From NCBI GenBank assembly GCA_017998575.1, contig JAGOCV010000083.1, forward strand, positions 1-13,494: a stretch of 13,494 nucleotides of DNA, read 5' to 3'. Position 1 is the first letter of the stretch. Each line of letters opens with the position of its first letter. The notes under the pieces are model-generated. The model was not told the origin of the DNA. It saw nothing but the letters and a program-made list of their open reading frames with translations, and did no database searches. The position numbers were made by a program, and so were the translations under genes. Below, piece after piece: positions 1 through 7,810 of the stretch. This DNA is from Burkholderiaceae bacterium. Lineage in GTDB: Bacteria; Pseudomonadota; Gammaproteobacteria; Burkholderiales; Burkholderiaceae.

Positions 1-645
1 CACGAACTCCACGCGCTCGGCGTTGTCGCGCACGGCGTTGAGCATGCGGCCCAGCGGCGTGCGCGTGAAGGCGAACATCAGCGCCACGCAGACGAAGGTG
101 TAGACGGCGATCAGGTAGTACACCTGCACGGCCGGACCGAAGGTGATGCCGAAGAAGCCCTTGCCCACTACGCGGTCGCCGCTCACGCCGCCCTCGCCGC
201 CGAAGAACTCGGGAATCATCAGCGACATGGCGAACACGAGCTCGCCGATGCCCAGCGTGATCATCGCGAAGGTGGTGCCCGAGCGGCGCGTGGTCACCCA
301 GCCCAGCAGTGCCGCGCAGCCCAGGCCCGCGATGCCGCCCACCAGTGGCACCAGCGACACGGGAATCGGCAGCGTGCCGCCCGAGACCGAGTTGAGCGCA
401 TGAATGGCGAAGAAGCTGCCCAGCCCCGTGTAGACGGCGTGGCCGAAGCTCAGCATGCCGCCCTGCCCCAGCAGGATGTTGTAGGACAGGCAGGCGATGA
501 TCGCGATGCCCATCTGCGAGAGCATCGTGATCGACAGCCCGCTGGTGAACAGCTGCGGCGCCACCAGCAGCACCAGCGCGAACAGGCTCCAGATGATCCA
601 GCGGCCGACGTTGAGCGGCTTGAATTCGTAGTGGCTCTTCGTCAT
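1..645 (-). CDS. livM: Branched-chain amino acid-type ABC transporter permease LivM, 3' end missing
   Basis: This is the second inner-membrane permease of a type I (liv/HAAT) ABC importer. The first 215 residues are present, and the frame runs off the left edge without a stop. It begins MTKSHYEFKPL, has a hydrophobic segment at about residues 16-34, and carries the LivM signature NILLGQGGMLSFGHA at about residues 61-75. The FGHA segment is typical of this permease family. The ATG lies four bases after the livH stop, so the two permeases are almost certainly co-translated. The ATP-binding subunits livG and livF would be expected just beyond the window. The family assignment is firm. The substrate cannot be read from the permease and may be a carboxylate or amide rather than a branched-chain amino acid. 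Confidence 0.9.
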   Translation of the reverse strand, partial: MTKSHYEFKPLNVGRWIIWSLFALVLLVAPQLFTSGLSITMLSQMGIAIIACLSYNILLGQGGMLSFGHAVYTGLGSFFAIHALNSVSGGTLPIPVSLVPLVGGIAGLGCAALLGWVTTRRSGTTFAMITLGIGELVFAMSLMIPEFFGGEGGVSGDRVVGKGFFGITFGPAVQVYYLIAVYTFVCVALMFAFTRTPLGRMLNAVRDNAERVEFV

Positions 646-649
646 CGCA

Positions 650-1681
650 TCAGCCCTCGCGCGTGCCCATCAGGCCACGCGGCCGGAAGATCAGAATCAG
701 AACCAGGAACAGGTAGGGCAGCACCGGCGCCACCTGCGACAGCGTGAGCCGCACCAGCGTGTTGCCGTGCAGCGCCTCGCCCTGGATGCCCAGCAGCGTG
801 AGCACGGAGCCCACCGAATAGTCGAACGCCACGGCAAAGGTCTGGATCACGCCGATCAGCAGCGAAGCGAGGAACGCGCCCGAGAGCGAGCCCATGCCGC
901 CCACCACCACCACCACGAAGATCACCGACCCGACAGTGGCGGCCATCGAAGGCTCGGTGAGGAAGGTGCTGCCGCCGATGACGCCGGCCAGCCCGGCCAG
1001 CGCCGTGCCGGCACCGAACACCATCATGAACACGCGCGGCACGTTGTGGCCCAGCGTCTCCACGGCTTCGGGGTGCGTGAGCGCGGCCTGGATCACCAGG
1101 CCGATGCGCGTGCGCGTGAGCAGCAGCCACACCGTGAACAGCATGACCAGCGCGATCAGCATCATGAAGCCGCGCGTGGCCGGGAACGGCGAGCAGGCGA
1201 TGCGCACGGCGGCGTCGGCGCTGCGGCAGGCCGCCTCGGGCGCGGCGCCCCACAGCACGCTGATGCCGTCCACCGAATGGTTGATCAGGGTGAAGGCCGG
1301 CCCGCGCAGCACCTCGGGCGGCGGAAAGCTGACGGCCACGCGGCCCCAGATGAGCTGCACCAGCTCGACGATCACGTAGGAGAGGCCGAAGGTCACCAGC
1401 AGCTCGGGCACGTGGCCGTACTTGTGCACCTTGCGCAGCGACAGGCGCTCGAACAACGCCCCCAGCAGGCCGACGGCCAGCGGCGCCAGCACCAGCGCGG
1501 GCCAGAAGCCGACGAACTTCGAGATGGTGTAGCCCAGATAGGCCCCCAGCATGTAGAAGCTCGCGTGTGCGAAGTTGAGCACGCCCATCATGCTGAAGAT
1601 CAGCGTGAGCCCCGAGCTCAGCATGAACAGCAGCAGGCCATAGCTCACCCCGTTGAGCATCGAGATGATGAATTGCTCCAT
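650..1681 (-). CDS. livH: Branched-chain amino acid-type ABC transporter permease LivH
   Basis: This 343-residue inner-membrane permease pairs with LivM to form the channel of a type I ABC importer. It starts MEQFIISMLNGVSYG and has the LivH-typical GVLNFAHASFYMLGAY stretch at residues 33-48. A cytoplasmic EAA-like loop lies around residues 196-215, and the protein ends with the usual FRPRGLMG tail. It is longer than E. coli LivH (about 308 residues). The extra length falls in two loops, about residues 137-168, which contain C152 and C163, and about residues 285-318. Such long loops are found in many Burkholderiales homologues, as I recall. It follows the substrate-binding protein gene after an 89-base gap that holds a terminator-like hairpin. 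Confidence 0.93.
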   Translation of the reverse strand: MEQFIISMLNGVSYGLLLFMLSSGLTLIFSMMGVLNFAHASFYMLGAYLGYTISKFVGFWPALVLAPLAVGLLGALFERLSLRKVHKYGHVPELLVTFGLSYVIVELVQLIWGRVAVSFPPPEVLRGPAFTLINHSVDGISVLWGAAPEAACRSADAAVRIACSPFPATRGFMMLIALVMLFTVWLLLTRTRIGLVIQAALTHPEAVETLGHNVPRVFMMVFGAGTALAGLAGVIGGSTFLTEPSMAATVGSVIFVVVVVGGMGSLSGAFLASLLIGVIQTFAVAFDYSVGSVLTLLGIQGEALHGNTLVRLTLSQVAPVLPYLFLVLILIFRPRGLMGTREG

Positions 1682-1718
1682 TGCCTTGCCTGAATTCCTT
1701 GACCTTGAGAAATGAAGA

Positions 1719-1746
1719 AGCCCGCGACGGCAGACCCGTGCGGGCT
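1719..1746 (-). terminator. Terminator-like hairpin between livK and livH
   Basis: Outer arms AGCCCGC and GCGGGCT (7 bp), a bulged base, and inner arms ACGG/CCGT (4 bp) enclose a 5-base loop. On the minus strand the stem is followed by TCTTCATTTCTC, a moderately T-rich tail. It lies in the 89-base gap between the binding-protein stop and the livH start. It could act as a partial terminator or RNA-stabilising 3' structure, giving more binding protein than permease, as in many binding-protein operons. Its position and fold are seen in the sequence; the function is inferred. Confidence 0.55.
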
Positions 1747-1770
1747 CCAGGGACTACGGCGCCGAGCCTA

Positions 1771-3006
1771 TCAGCCCGGGCGCTTCATCTGGCAGCTGGT
1801 GGGCGTGCTCGACACGTAGTTCGGGTACTCCTTGACGGGCGCCAGCGTCATGCCCGTCTTCTCGGGGCTGTAGGGGTACTTCTTGTCGGCCTTCTGCCAG
1901 ACTGACACGTACAGCGGCTGCTGCAGCTGGTGGTCGGTGCGGCGCATCTCGACCTCGCCGTTGAAGCTGTTGACCTTGAGGCCCTCCATCGCCGCGGCCA
2001 CCTTCACCGGGTCGGTCGACTTGGCCTTGGCCATGGCTGCGCCCAGGAATTCGAAGATGCGGATGGTGGCGCCGGTGTAGAAGTCGTCGTTGTACTTCTG
2101 GTTGAACTCGGTCATCCACTTGTCCATCTGGCCGCCCATGTTGTAGTGGTTGTAGGCCACCTGGTAGACCCGGCCGGCGCCGTTCTGGCCCAGCGCGGCG
2201 GGCGCGCCCGTGACGCCGGTGTAGTAGGTGAAGAACTTGCCGGTGTAGCCGCCCTCGTTGGCGGCCTTGAGCAGCAGCGAAAGGTCGGAGCCCCAGTTGC
2301 CGGTCACCACCGTGTCGGCGCCAGCGGCCTTGATCTTGGCGATGTAGGGCGCGAAGTCGCGCACCTGCGCCAGCGGGTGCAGGTCTTCGCCGACGATCTT
2401 GACGTCGGGGCGCTTGCGGGCCAGCGCTTCCTTGGTGTACTTGGCCACCTGGACGCCGTGCGAATAGTTCTGGCCCAGGATGTAGACGTTCTTGATGTCG
2501 GGCTGATCCTTCATGAAGCTGGACATGGCCTCGATCTTCATCGAGGTGTCGGCGTCGAAGCGGAAGTGCCAGTAGCTGCACTTGCTGTTGGTCAGATCGG
2601 GATCGACGGCCGAGTCGTTGAGGTACAGCACTTCCTTGCCGGGGTTGCGCGCGTTGTGCTTTTCCACCGCATCGGCCAGCGCCAGTGCGACAGAAGAGCC
2701 GTTGCCCTGCACGATGTAGCGCACGCCCTGATCGATGGCGGCCTTGAGCGCGTTCAGGCTTTCGGCCGGGGAGAGCTTGTTGTCGATGAAGGTCATCTCG
2801 AACTTCACGCCGGCCGGGTTGCCGGCGCCGCTGAACTTGTCGGCGAAGAACTGGTAGCCCTTCATCTGGCTGGTGCCGACGGGGCCGAGAAGGCCGGTCA
2901 GTGCGTCGATGCGCACCATCTTCACGGTTTCGCCCTTCTGGGCGAAGGCACCGGAGGCGCACAACGCAAAGGTTGCGATGGCCACGGACTTGATGACGAC
3001 TTTCAT
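1771..3006 (-). CDS. Periplasmic substrate-binding protein of a liv-type ABC transporter
   Basis: This 411-residue secreted solute receptor belongs to the type I periplasmic binding protein family (Peripla_BP_6, LivK-like). It has a clear Sec signal peptide, MKVVIKSVAIATFALCASGAFA, with cleavage expected after residue 22. A two-lobed Leu/Ile/Val-binding-protein fold follows, including an early TGLLGPVGTSQMKGYQ segment and the hinge-proximal GQNYSHGVQ region. The ATG at 3006 was chosen over a longer frame because AAGGAG sits 8 bases upstream and the signal peptide begins there. It is first in line before livH and livM. The leader is unusually AT-rich for this window (CATAAATT at about 3031-3037) and may hold the -10 box. 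The true ligand is unknown; the neighbouring acyl-CoA ligase hints at an organic acid. Confidence 0.9.
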   Translation of the reverse strand: MKVVIKSVAIATFALCASGAFAQKGETVKMVRIDALTGLLGPVGTSQMKGYQFFADKFSGAGNPAGVKFEMTFIDNKLSPAESLNALKAAIDQGVRYIVQGNGSSVALALADAVEKHNARNPGKEVLYLNDSAVDPDLTNSKCSYWHFRFDADTSMKIEAMSSFMKDQPDIKNVYILGQNYSHGVQVAKYTKEALARKRPDVKIVGEDLHPLAQVRDFAPYIAKIKAAGADTVVTGNWGSDLSLLLKAANEGGYTGKFFTYYTGVTGAPAALGQNGAGRVYQVAYNHYNMGGQMDKWMTEFNQKYNDDFYTGATIRIFEFLGAAMAKAKSTDPVKVAAAMEGLKVNSFNGEVEMRRTDHQLQQPLYVSVWQKADKKYPYSPEKTGMTLAPVKEYPNYVSSTPTSCQMKRPG

Positions 3007-3099
3007 GGACTTGTCTCCTTGCCTGTAAGAATTTATGGAACGTGGGCAGCGTAGCGGCTTTGGCCCGGCGGTGCGTTCAGGGAATGCCCGCATCCGCTA

Positions 3100-3124
3100 T
3101 CGCCTGCGTGACTGCCGCAGGCGA
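3100..3124 (-). terminator. Hairpin between acyl-CoA ligase and livK-like gene
   Basis: The perfect inverted repeat CGCCTGCG / CGCAGGCG, extended by one T-A pair to 9 bp, has a 7-base loop. It lies just after the ligase stop. No T-run follows on the minus strand, so it is not a classical intrinsic terminator. It may end ligase transcripts weakly, protect the 3' end, or be incidental. Confidence 0.35.
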
Positions 3125-3141
3125 CGGCGGCCGGCGCAATT

Positions 3142-4776
3142 TCAGGATGTACCGGGCAGCCGGTAGTCCCTGAGCTGCTCGCGCAGCTTCGTCTTGAGCA
3201 TCTTGCCGGTGGCACCCAGCGGGATGGCGTCGACGAAGATCACGTCGTCGGGCACCTGCCACTTGGCCACCGTCTTGGTCTTGTAGAAGTCGAGCAACTC
3301 GTCCTTCGACACCTCGGCACCGGGCTTCTTCACCACGGCCACCACGGGGCGTTCGTCCCACTTGGGGTGCGGCATGCCCACGCAGGCGGCCATGGCCACG
3401 GCCGGGTGGGCCATGGCGATGTTCTCGATGTCGATGGAGCTGATCCATTCGCCGCCGGACTTGATCACGTCCTTGCTGCGATCGGTGATCTGCATGTAGC
3501 CGTCGGCGTCGATGGTGGCCACGTCGCCCGTGGGGAACCAGCCGTCCACCAGCGGATCGCCGCCCTCGCCCTTGAAGTACTCGCGCACCACCCACGGGCC
3601 CTTGACGTAGAGATCGCCGAAAGCCTTGCCGTCCCAGGGCAGCTCCGTCCCGTCGTCACCGACGATCTTCATGTCCACGCCGTAGATCGCGCGGCCCTGC
3701 TTGAGGCGGATCTTCATCTGCTGCTCGGGCGGCAGCGCCAGGTGCTTGTTCTTGAGCGTGCACAGCGTGCCCAGCGGGCTCATCTCGGTCATGCCCCAGG
3801 CATGCAGCACCTGCACGCCATAGTCGTCCTGGAAGGCGCTGATCATGGCCGGCGGGCAGGCCGACCCGCCGATCACCGTGCGGTTGAGTTTGCTGAACTG
3901 GAGGCCGGCCGGCTTCATGTGACCCAGCAGCATCTGCCAGACCGTGGGCACGCCCGCGGCGTAGGTCACGCCCTCGGCCTCGATCAGCTCGTACACCGAC
4001 TTGCCGTCGAGCGCCGGGCCCGGAAACACCAGCTTGCAGCCGGTGAGCGCGGCCGAATACGGAATGCCCCAGGCGTTGACGTGGAACATCGGCACCACCG
4101 GCAGCACCGAATCGCGCGCCGACAGGTTCATCACGTCGGGCAGCGCCGCCGCATAGGCGTGCAGCGTGGTCGAGCGGTGGCTGTAGAGCGCGGCCTTGGG
4201 GTTGCCCGTGGTGCCGCTGGTGTAGCACATGCTCGAGGCGGTGTTCTCGTCGAGTTCGGGCCAGTCGTAGCTGTCGGGCTGCGCGCCGATCCAGGCCTCG
4301 TAGCTGACCAGGCCCGGGATGCCGCTGTCGGCCGGCAGCTTGTCGGCGTCGCACAGGGCGACCCATTTGCGCACCGTGTGGCACTTGGCATGCACGGCCT
4401 GCACGATGGGCAGGAAGCTCATGTCGAAGCACAGCACGCGGTCTTCGGCGTGCCCGACGATCCAGGCGATCTGCTCGGGGTGCAGGCGCGGGTTGATGGT
4501 GTGCAGCACGCGGCCCGAGCCGGAGACGCCGAAGTACAGCTCGAGGTGGCGGTAGCCGTTCCAGGCGATGGTGGCCACGCGTTCGCCCGACGCGAGCTTC
4601 TCGCCATCGAGCGCACGCGCCAGGCGGCGCGAGCGCGCTGCGACGTCGCGCCAGGTGTAGCGGTGGATGTCGCCCTCCACGCGGCGCGAAACGATCTCGC
4701 CGTCGCCATGGTGGCGTTCGGCGAATTCGATCAGGGTGGAAATCAACAGGGGTTGGTGCTGCATCAAGCCCAGCAT
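3142..4776 (-). CDS. AMP-forming acyl-CoA ligase, 3-(methylthio)propionyl-CoA ligase (DmdB)-like
   Basis: This 544-residue ANL-superfamily enzyme would activate a carboxylic acid with ATP to an acyl-adenylate and then to the CoA thioester in the cytosol. Seen motifs are the P-loop [10 protein letters not shown] (185-194), HAWGMTE (325-331), the GDVATID adenine/ribose region (417-423), the TDRSKD hinge (431-436), and the C-terminal ATGK with predicted catalytic K525. The opening [19 protein letters not shown] strongly resembles DmdB-type methylthiopropionyl/medium-chain acyl-CoA ligases, from memory. The start at 4776 is favoured over an upstream ATG at 4833 because AAGGAG lies 6 bases before it. 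The gene precedes the binding-protein and permease genes in the same direction, which suggests the pathway may import and activate the same acid. The family is certain; the exact substrate is not. Confidence 0.88.
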   Translation of the reverse strand: MLGLMQHQPLLISTLIEFAERHHGDGEIVSRRVEGDIHRYTWRDVAARSRRLARALDGEKLASGERVATIAWNGYRHLELYFGVSGSGRVLHTINPRLHPEQIAWIVGHAEDRVLCFDMSFLPIVQAVHAKCHTVRKWVALCDADKLPADSGIPGLVSYEAWIGAQPDSYDWPELDENTASSMCYTSGTTGNPKAALYSHRSTTLHAYAAALPDVMNLSARDSVLPVVPMFHVNAWGIPYSAALTGCKLVFPGPALDGKSVYELIEAEGVTYAAGVPTVWQMLLGHMKPAGLQFSKLNRTVIGGSACPPAMISAFQDDYGVQVLHAWGMTEMSPLGTLCTLKNKHLALPPEQQMKIRLKQGRAIYGVDMKIVGDDGTELPWDGKAFGDLYVKGPWVVREYFKGEGGDPLVDGWFPTGDVATIDADGYMQITDRSKDVIKSGGEWISSIDIENIAMAHPAVAMAACVGMPHPKWDERPVVAVVKKPGAEVSKDELLDFYKTKTVAKWQVPDDVIFVDAIPLGATGKMLKTKLREQLRDYRLPGTS

Positions 4777-4809
4777 GCGGTACTCCTTCGGTCGCTTGGG
4801 GTAGAACGG

Positions 4810-4847
4810 ACCCGCCGCACGGCGCAGCGCCACGGCGGGTCCCGCCG
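4810..4847. repeat. Overlapping GC-rich inverted repeats in the divergent intergenic region
   Basis: CCCGCCG occurs at 4811-4817 and again at 4841-4847, with the complement CGGCGGG at 4833-4839. The middle element can pair with either neighbour. One option is a 31-base hairpin with an extra inner GGCG/CGCC stem. The other is a tight dyad of two 7-base arms around a single T. It lies in the 156-base gap between the divergent ligase and selO genes, within the ligase leader. It may be an operator or a leader RNA structure, or only a by-product of high GC. Confidence 0.4.
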
Positions 4848-4932
4848 CAGTATTGCCCGCACCCGCGGCGTGGGCGATGCGGGAATGCCCTCAATCCCGG
4901 TGGGCCGAGTCATGTGCGGGACAATCCCTCCC

Positions 4933-6483
4933 ATGCCAGCCACGCTCGCGCGCGAAACCGAAAAGCTCTCTTCCCCACCGCCCTCCGCCGGCGCCCAGGC
5001 GCTGGTCTGGCGCGCGGGCTTCGCCCGGCTGGGCGATGCCTTCTTCACCCGCCTGCCGCCGCGCCCCCTGCCCTCGCCGCAGTGGGTGGCGCACAGCCGC
5101 GCCATGACCCGGCAACTGGGGCTGGACGAGGCCTGGCTGCGGTCCGCCGAAGCGCTCGAGATCTTCGCCGGCAACCGCGTGCCCGAAGGCGCCGACCCGA
5201 TGGCCACGGTGTACAGCGGCCACCAGTTCGGCGTGTGGGCCGGCCAGCTGGGAGACGGCCGCGCGCTGCTGCTGGGAGAGACGGCGGGCGGACACGAGAT
5301 CCAGCTCAAGGGCGCCGGCCCCACGCCCTACTCGCGCATGGGCGATGGCCGCGCCGTGCTGCGCTCGTCGATCCGCGAATTCCTGGCCAGCGAGGCGATG
5401 CACGGGCTGGGCATTGCGACCACGCGCGCGCTGGCGCTCACGGCGTCGCCGCAGCCGGTGCGCCGCGAAGAGGTGGAAACCGCCGCCGTCGTCACCCGGG
5501 TGGCGCCCAGCTTCGTGCGCTTCGGCCACTTCGAGCATTTCGCCTATGCAGACCGCTTCGAAGAGTTGCGGGCGCTGGCCGACTACGTGATCGACCGGTA
5601 TTACCCCGAGTGCCGCGACGGCCCGGGCACGGCCCGCCTGGGCGGCAACGCCTATGCCGCGCTGCTGGAGGCCGTGGCGCTGCGCACGGCGCGGCTGATG
5701 GCGCAATGGCAGGCCGTCGGCTTCTGCCACGGCGTGATGAACACCGACAACATGAGCATCCTGGGGCTCACCATCGACTACGGGCCGTTCCAGTTCCTCG
5801 ACGGGTTCGACCCCGACCACATCTGCAACCACAGCGACACGCAGGGCCGCTATGCCTACAACCGGCAGCCCAACATCGCCTACTGGAACCTGTTCTGCCT
5901 GGGTCAGGCGCTGCTGCCGCTCATCGGCGAGGGCGAGCCGGCGCATGCGCTGGCCCTGGCCGCGCTCGAGCCCTACCGCGAGGCCTTCCCTGCCGCGCTG
6001 AACGAAGCCCTGCGCGCCAAGCTGGGCCTGGCCGGCCAGCCCGAGCAGGACGGCGACCGCGCGCTGGTCGAGGACACGCTGCGCCTGCTGGCCGCCGGGC
6101 GCACCGACTACACGCTGTTCTGGCGGCGCCTGTCGCATCACGTGGCGGGCAGCACGGGCACGGGCGTGTCCGACGGTCCGGTCATCGACCTGTTCGCGGA
6201 CGCCGCCGCTGCCCGCGCCTGGCTGGAGCGGCTCGACGCACGCCTGGCCGGTGCCGACCGCCCGCAGGCCGGGCTTGCGATGCTGGCCGCCAACCCCAAA
6301 TACGTGCTGCGTAACCACCTGGGCGAGGAAGCCATCCGGGCCGCGAAACTCGGCGACTTCTCCGCACTCCAACGCCTGCAGGCCGTGCTCGAAGCCCCTT
6401 TCGACGAGCATCCCGCGCACGACGCGCTGGCCGGCTTCCCGCCCGACTGGGCATCCACCATCGAGATCAGCTGCTCTTCATGA
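4933..6483 (+). CDS. selO: Protein adenylyltransferase SelO (YdiU/UPF0061 family)
   Basis: This 516-residue pseudokinase-fold enzyme transfers AMP from ATP to Ser/Thr/Tyr of target proteins. Family work links it to redox homeostasis. Visible motifs are [17 protein letters not shown] (95-111), [10 protein letters not shown] (126-135), [17 protein letters not shown] (144-160), HGVMNTDN (266-273) and IDYGPF (281-286). D272/N273 and D282 have the spacing of the catalytic and metal-binding residues described for Pseudomonas SelO, from memory. The protein ends in C-S-S, where animal selenoprotein O has selenocysteine in the same antepenultimate place. Start choice is uncertain: ATG 4933 gives a normal N-terminus, but in-frame ATG 4912 is also possible and neither has a strong Shine-Dalgarno. 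Its stop overlaps the msrB start (ATGA). It is divergent from the ligase gene. Confidence 0.95.
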   Translation: MPATLARETEKLSSPPPSAGAQALVWRAGFARLGDAFFTRLPPRPLPSPQWVAHSRAMTRQLGLDEAWLRSAEALEIFAGNRVPEGADPMATVYSGHQFGVWAGQLGDGRALLLGETAGGHEIQLKGAGPTPYSRMGDGRAVLRSSIREFLASEAMHGLGIATTRALALTASPQPVRREEVETAAVVTRVAPSFVRFGHFEHFAYADRFEELRALADYVIDRYYPECRDGPGTARLGGNAYAALLEAVALRTARLMAQWQAVGFCHGVMNTDNMSILGLTIDYGPFQFLDGFDPDHICNHSDTQGRYAYNRQPNIAYWNLFCLGQALLPLIGEGEPAHALALAALEPYREAFPAALNEALRAKLGLAGQPEQDGDRALVEDTLRLLAAGRTDYTLFWRRLSHHVAGSTGTGVSDGPVIDLFADAAAARAWLERLDARLAGADRPQAGLAMLAANPKYVLRNHLGEEAIRAAKLGDFSALQRLQAVLEAPFDEHPAHDALAGFPPDWASTIEISCSS

Positions 6484-6890
6484 ACCCGATCGACAAGACC
6501 GACGCCGAATGGCGTGCCCTGCTGGCCGAGAAAGGCGCCGAGCCGCTGGCCTTCGAAGTCACGCGCCACGCCGCCACCGAGCGCCCGTTCACCGGCCGCT
6601 TCAACGCCGTCTGGGCCGACGGCAGCTACCACTGCATCTGCTGCGGCGCCAAGCTGTTCGATTCGGACACCAAGTTCGACGCGGGTTGCGGCTGGCCCAG
6701 CTTCTGGGAGGCGGCCGAGCCCGGCGCCATCCGCGAGATCCGCGACACCAGCCACGGCATGGTGCGCGTCGAGACCGTCTGCGCACGCTGCGATGCCCAT
6801 CTGGGCCACGTGTTTCCCGACGGGCCCGAGCCGACCGGGCTGCGATACTGCATGAATTCCGCCTCTCTGGACTTCAAGCCCCAAGAATGA
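6480..6890 (+). CDS. msrB: Peptide-methionine (R)-S-oxide reductase MsrB
   Basis: This 136-residue cytosolic enzyme reduces methionine-R-sulfoxide in proteins. Two zinc-binding CxxC pairs are present (C52/C55 and C101/C104). The catalytic cysteine is C124 in RYCMNSASL, the likely resolving cysteine is C70 in GCGWPSFW, and the HLGHVF signature lies at 107-112. The length is that of a single-domain MsrB with no MsrA fusion and no signal peptide. The ATG overlaps the selO stop as ATGA and no clear Shine-Dalgarno precedes it, so translation probably depends on reinitiation after SelO. Coupling to SelO fits a joint role in protection from protein oxidation (inference). Confidence 0.97.
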   Translation: MNPIDKTDAEWRALLAEKGAEPLAFEVTRHAATERPFTGRFNAVWADGSYHCICCGAKLFDSDTKFDAGCGWPSFWEAAEPGAIREIRDTSHGMVRVETVCARCDAHLGHVFPDGPEPTGLRYCMNSASLDFKPQE

Positions 6891-7453
6891 AACTGCTGAT
6901 CGATTTCTTTCCCATCGCGCTGTTCTTCGTCGCGTTCAAGGTCTGGGACATCTACGTGGCCACGGGCGTGGCCATCGTCGCCACCATCGCCACGCTGGGG
7001 CTGATGCGGCTGAAGACAGGCAAGACCGAGCCGATGCAATGGGTCAGCCTGGCGGTGATCGTGCTGTTTGGCGGCGCCACCATCGTGGCGCACAACGACA
7101 CCTTCATCAAATGGAAGCCCACCGTGCTGTACTGGCTGTTCGGCGGTGCATTGCTGGTGGCGCAGCTGGTGTGGCGCAAGAACCTGCTCAAGTCGCTCAT
7201 GGGCGCGCAGATGGAGCTGCCCGATGCCGCCTGGCGTGCCATGAACTGGAGCTGGATCGGCTTCTTCACCGTCATGGGCTTCGTCAACCTCTGGGTGGCC
7301 TACAGCTTCGAGACCGACACCTGGGTCAACTTCAAGCTGTTCGGCGGGCTGGGGCTGATGCTGGTGTTCATCGTCGGGCAGGCGCTCTACCTGGGGCGCT
7401 ACATGCAGGACGACAGTGCCGGCAAATCCTCGAAGTCCGACGCAGCGCCATGA
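6887..7453 (+). CDS. yciB: Inner-membrane septation protein A family (YciB/IspZ)
   Basis: This 188-residue polytopic inner-membrane protein has about five hydrophobic segments. It opens [20 protein letters not shown] and carries the family-typical [19 protein letters not shown] (about 61-79) and WVNFKLFGG (about 145-153) motifs. It closely follows E. coli YciB along its full length. YciB contributes to normal cell envelope synthesis and septation; its biochemical activity is not settled. The tail after the last membrane segment is short, polar and rich in Ser, Lys and Asp. The ATG overlaps the msrB stop as ATGA. Reading upstream in the same frame is possible but would only overlap msrB, so this ATG is chosen. 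Confidence 0.95.
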   Translation: MKLLIDFFPIALFFVAFKVWDIYVATGVAIVATIATLGLMRLKTGKTEPMQWVSLAVIVLFGGATIVAHNDTFIKWKPTVLYWLFGGALLVAQLVWRKNLLKSLMGAQMELPDAAWRAMNWSWIGFFTVMGFVNLWVAYSFETDTWVNFKLFGGLGLMLVFIVGQALYLGRYMQDDSAGKSSKSDAAP

Positions 7454-7785
7454 CCGCCGCGGCCGCCGTCCCCTCGCACGAACAACTCGCCCAGGCGCTG
7501 CGCGCCGCACTGGCCCCGAGCCGTCTCGAAGTCATCGACGAAAGTGGCCTGCATGCAGGCCACGCGGGCGCCAACGGGCTGGGTTCCGGTACCCATTTCC
7601 GGGTGCGGATCGACTCGCCGCTATTCGCCGGAAAGCCCCGCGTGGCGCAGCATCGCCTTGTGTATGATGCGCTTCGTTCGTACATCGACCAGGGTGTCCA
7701 CGCCATCGCGATCGAGGTCCTGCCACCGGCGCAGGCACCTGCCAACCTCAACGAATCGTCCTCACTGCCCACGGCCCGCCCGTGA
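7450..7785 (+). CDS. bolA: BolA family protein
   Basis: This 111-residue small cytosolic protein of the BolA/IbaG family partners with monothiol glutaredoxins in Fe-S cluster handling in other bacteria. The fold is recognisable from LEVIDESGLHAGHAG (26-40), HFRVRIDSPLFAGK (49-62), RVAQHRLVYDAL (64-75) and GVHAIAIE (82-89). H84 corresponds to the conserved C-terminal histidine used in cluster binding. There is no cysteine in the protein, so any cluster would rely on histidines and the glutaredoxin partner. The ATG overlaps the yciB stop as ATGA, the third such overlap in a row. The tail after about residue 92 is Pro/Ser-rich and probably disordered. Confidence 0.93.
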   Translation: MTAAAAVPSHEQLAQALRAALAPSRLEVIDESGLHAGHAGANGLGSGTHFRVRIDSPLFAGKPRVAQHRLVYDALRSYIDQGVHAIAIEVLPPAQAPANLNESSSLPTARP

Positions 7786-7810
7786 CGCCCATCTCTCCAA
7801 AGGGAATTCC

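Noticed and set aside
767..1693. His/Gln-rich 308-codon plus-strand open frame opposite livH.
   Set aside because: It is the complement of hydrophobic permease codons; no start signal or domain.
3007..3093. Upstream ATG at 3093 for the binding protein.
   Set aside because: It would put 29 charged residues before a clear signal peptide; the ATG at 3006 has AAGGAG at correct spacing.
3367..4932. Long plus-strand open frame continuous with selO and antisense to the acyl-CoA ligase.
   Set aside because: It is a high-GC shadow of the ligase gene. The ligase frame has full ANL motifs, the antisense translation is His/Arg/Val-rich low-complexity, and SelO family length fits a start at 4933.
4891..6420. 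509-codon minus-strand open frame opposite selO.
   Set aside because: No motifs and typical antisense composition; SelO motifs are all on the plus strand.
6251..6886. In-frame upstream extension of yciB over msrB.
   Set aside because: The extension is Arg/Pro-rich and antithetical to the YciB family start; MsrB motifs occupy this DNA in another frame.
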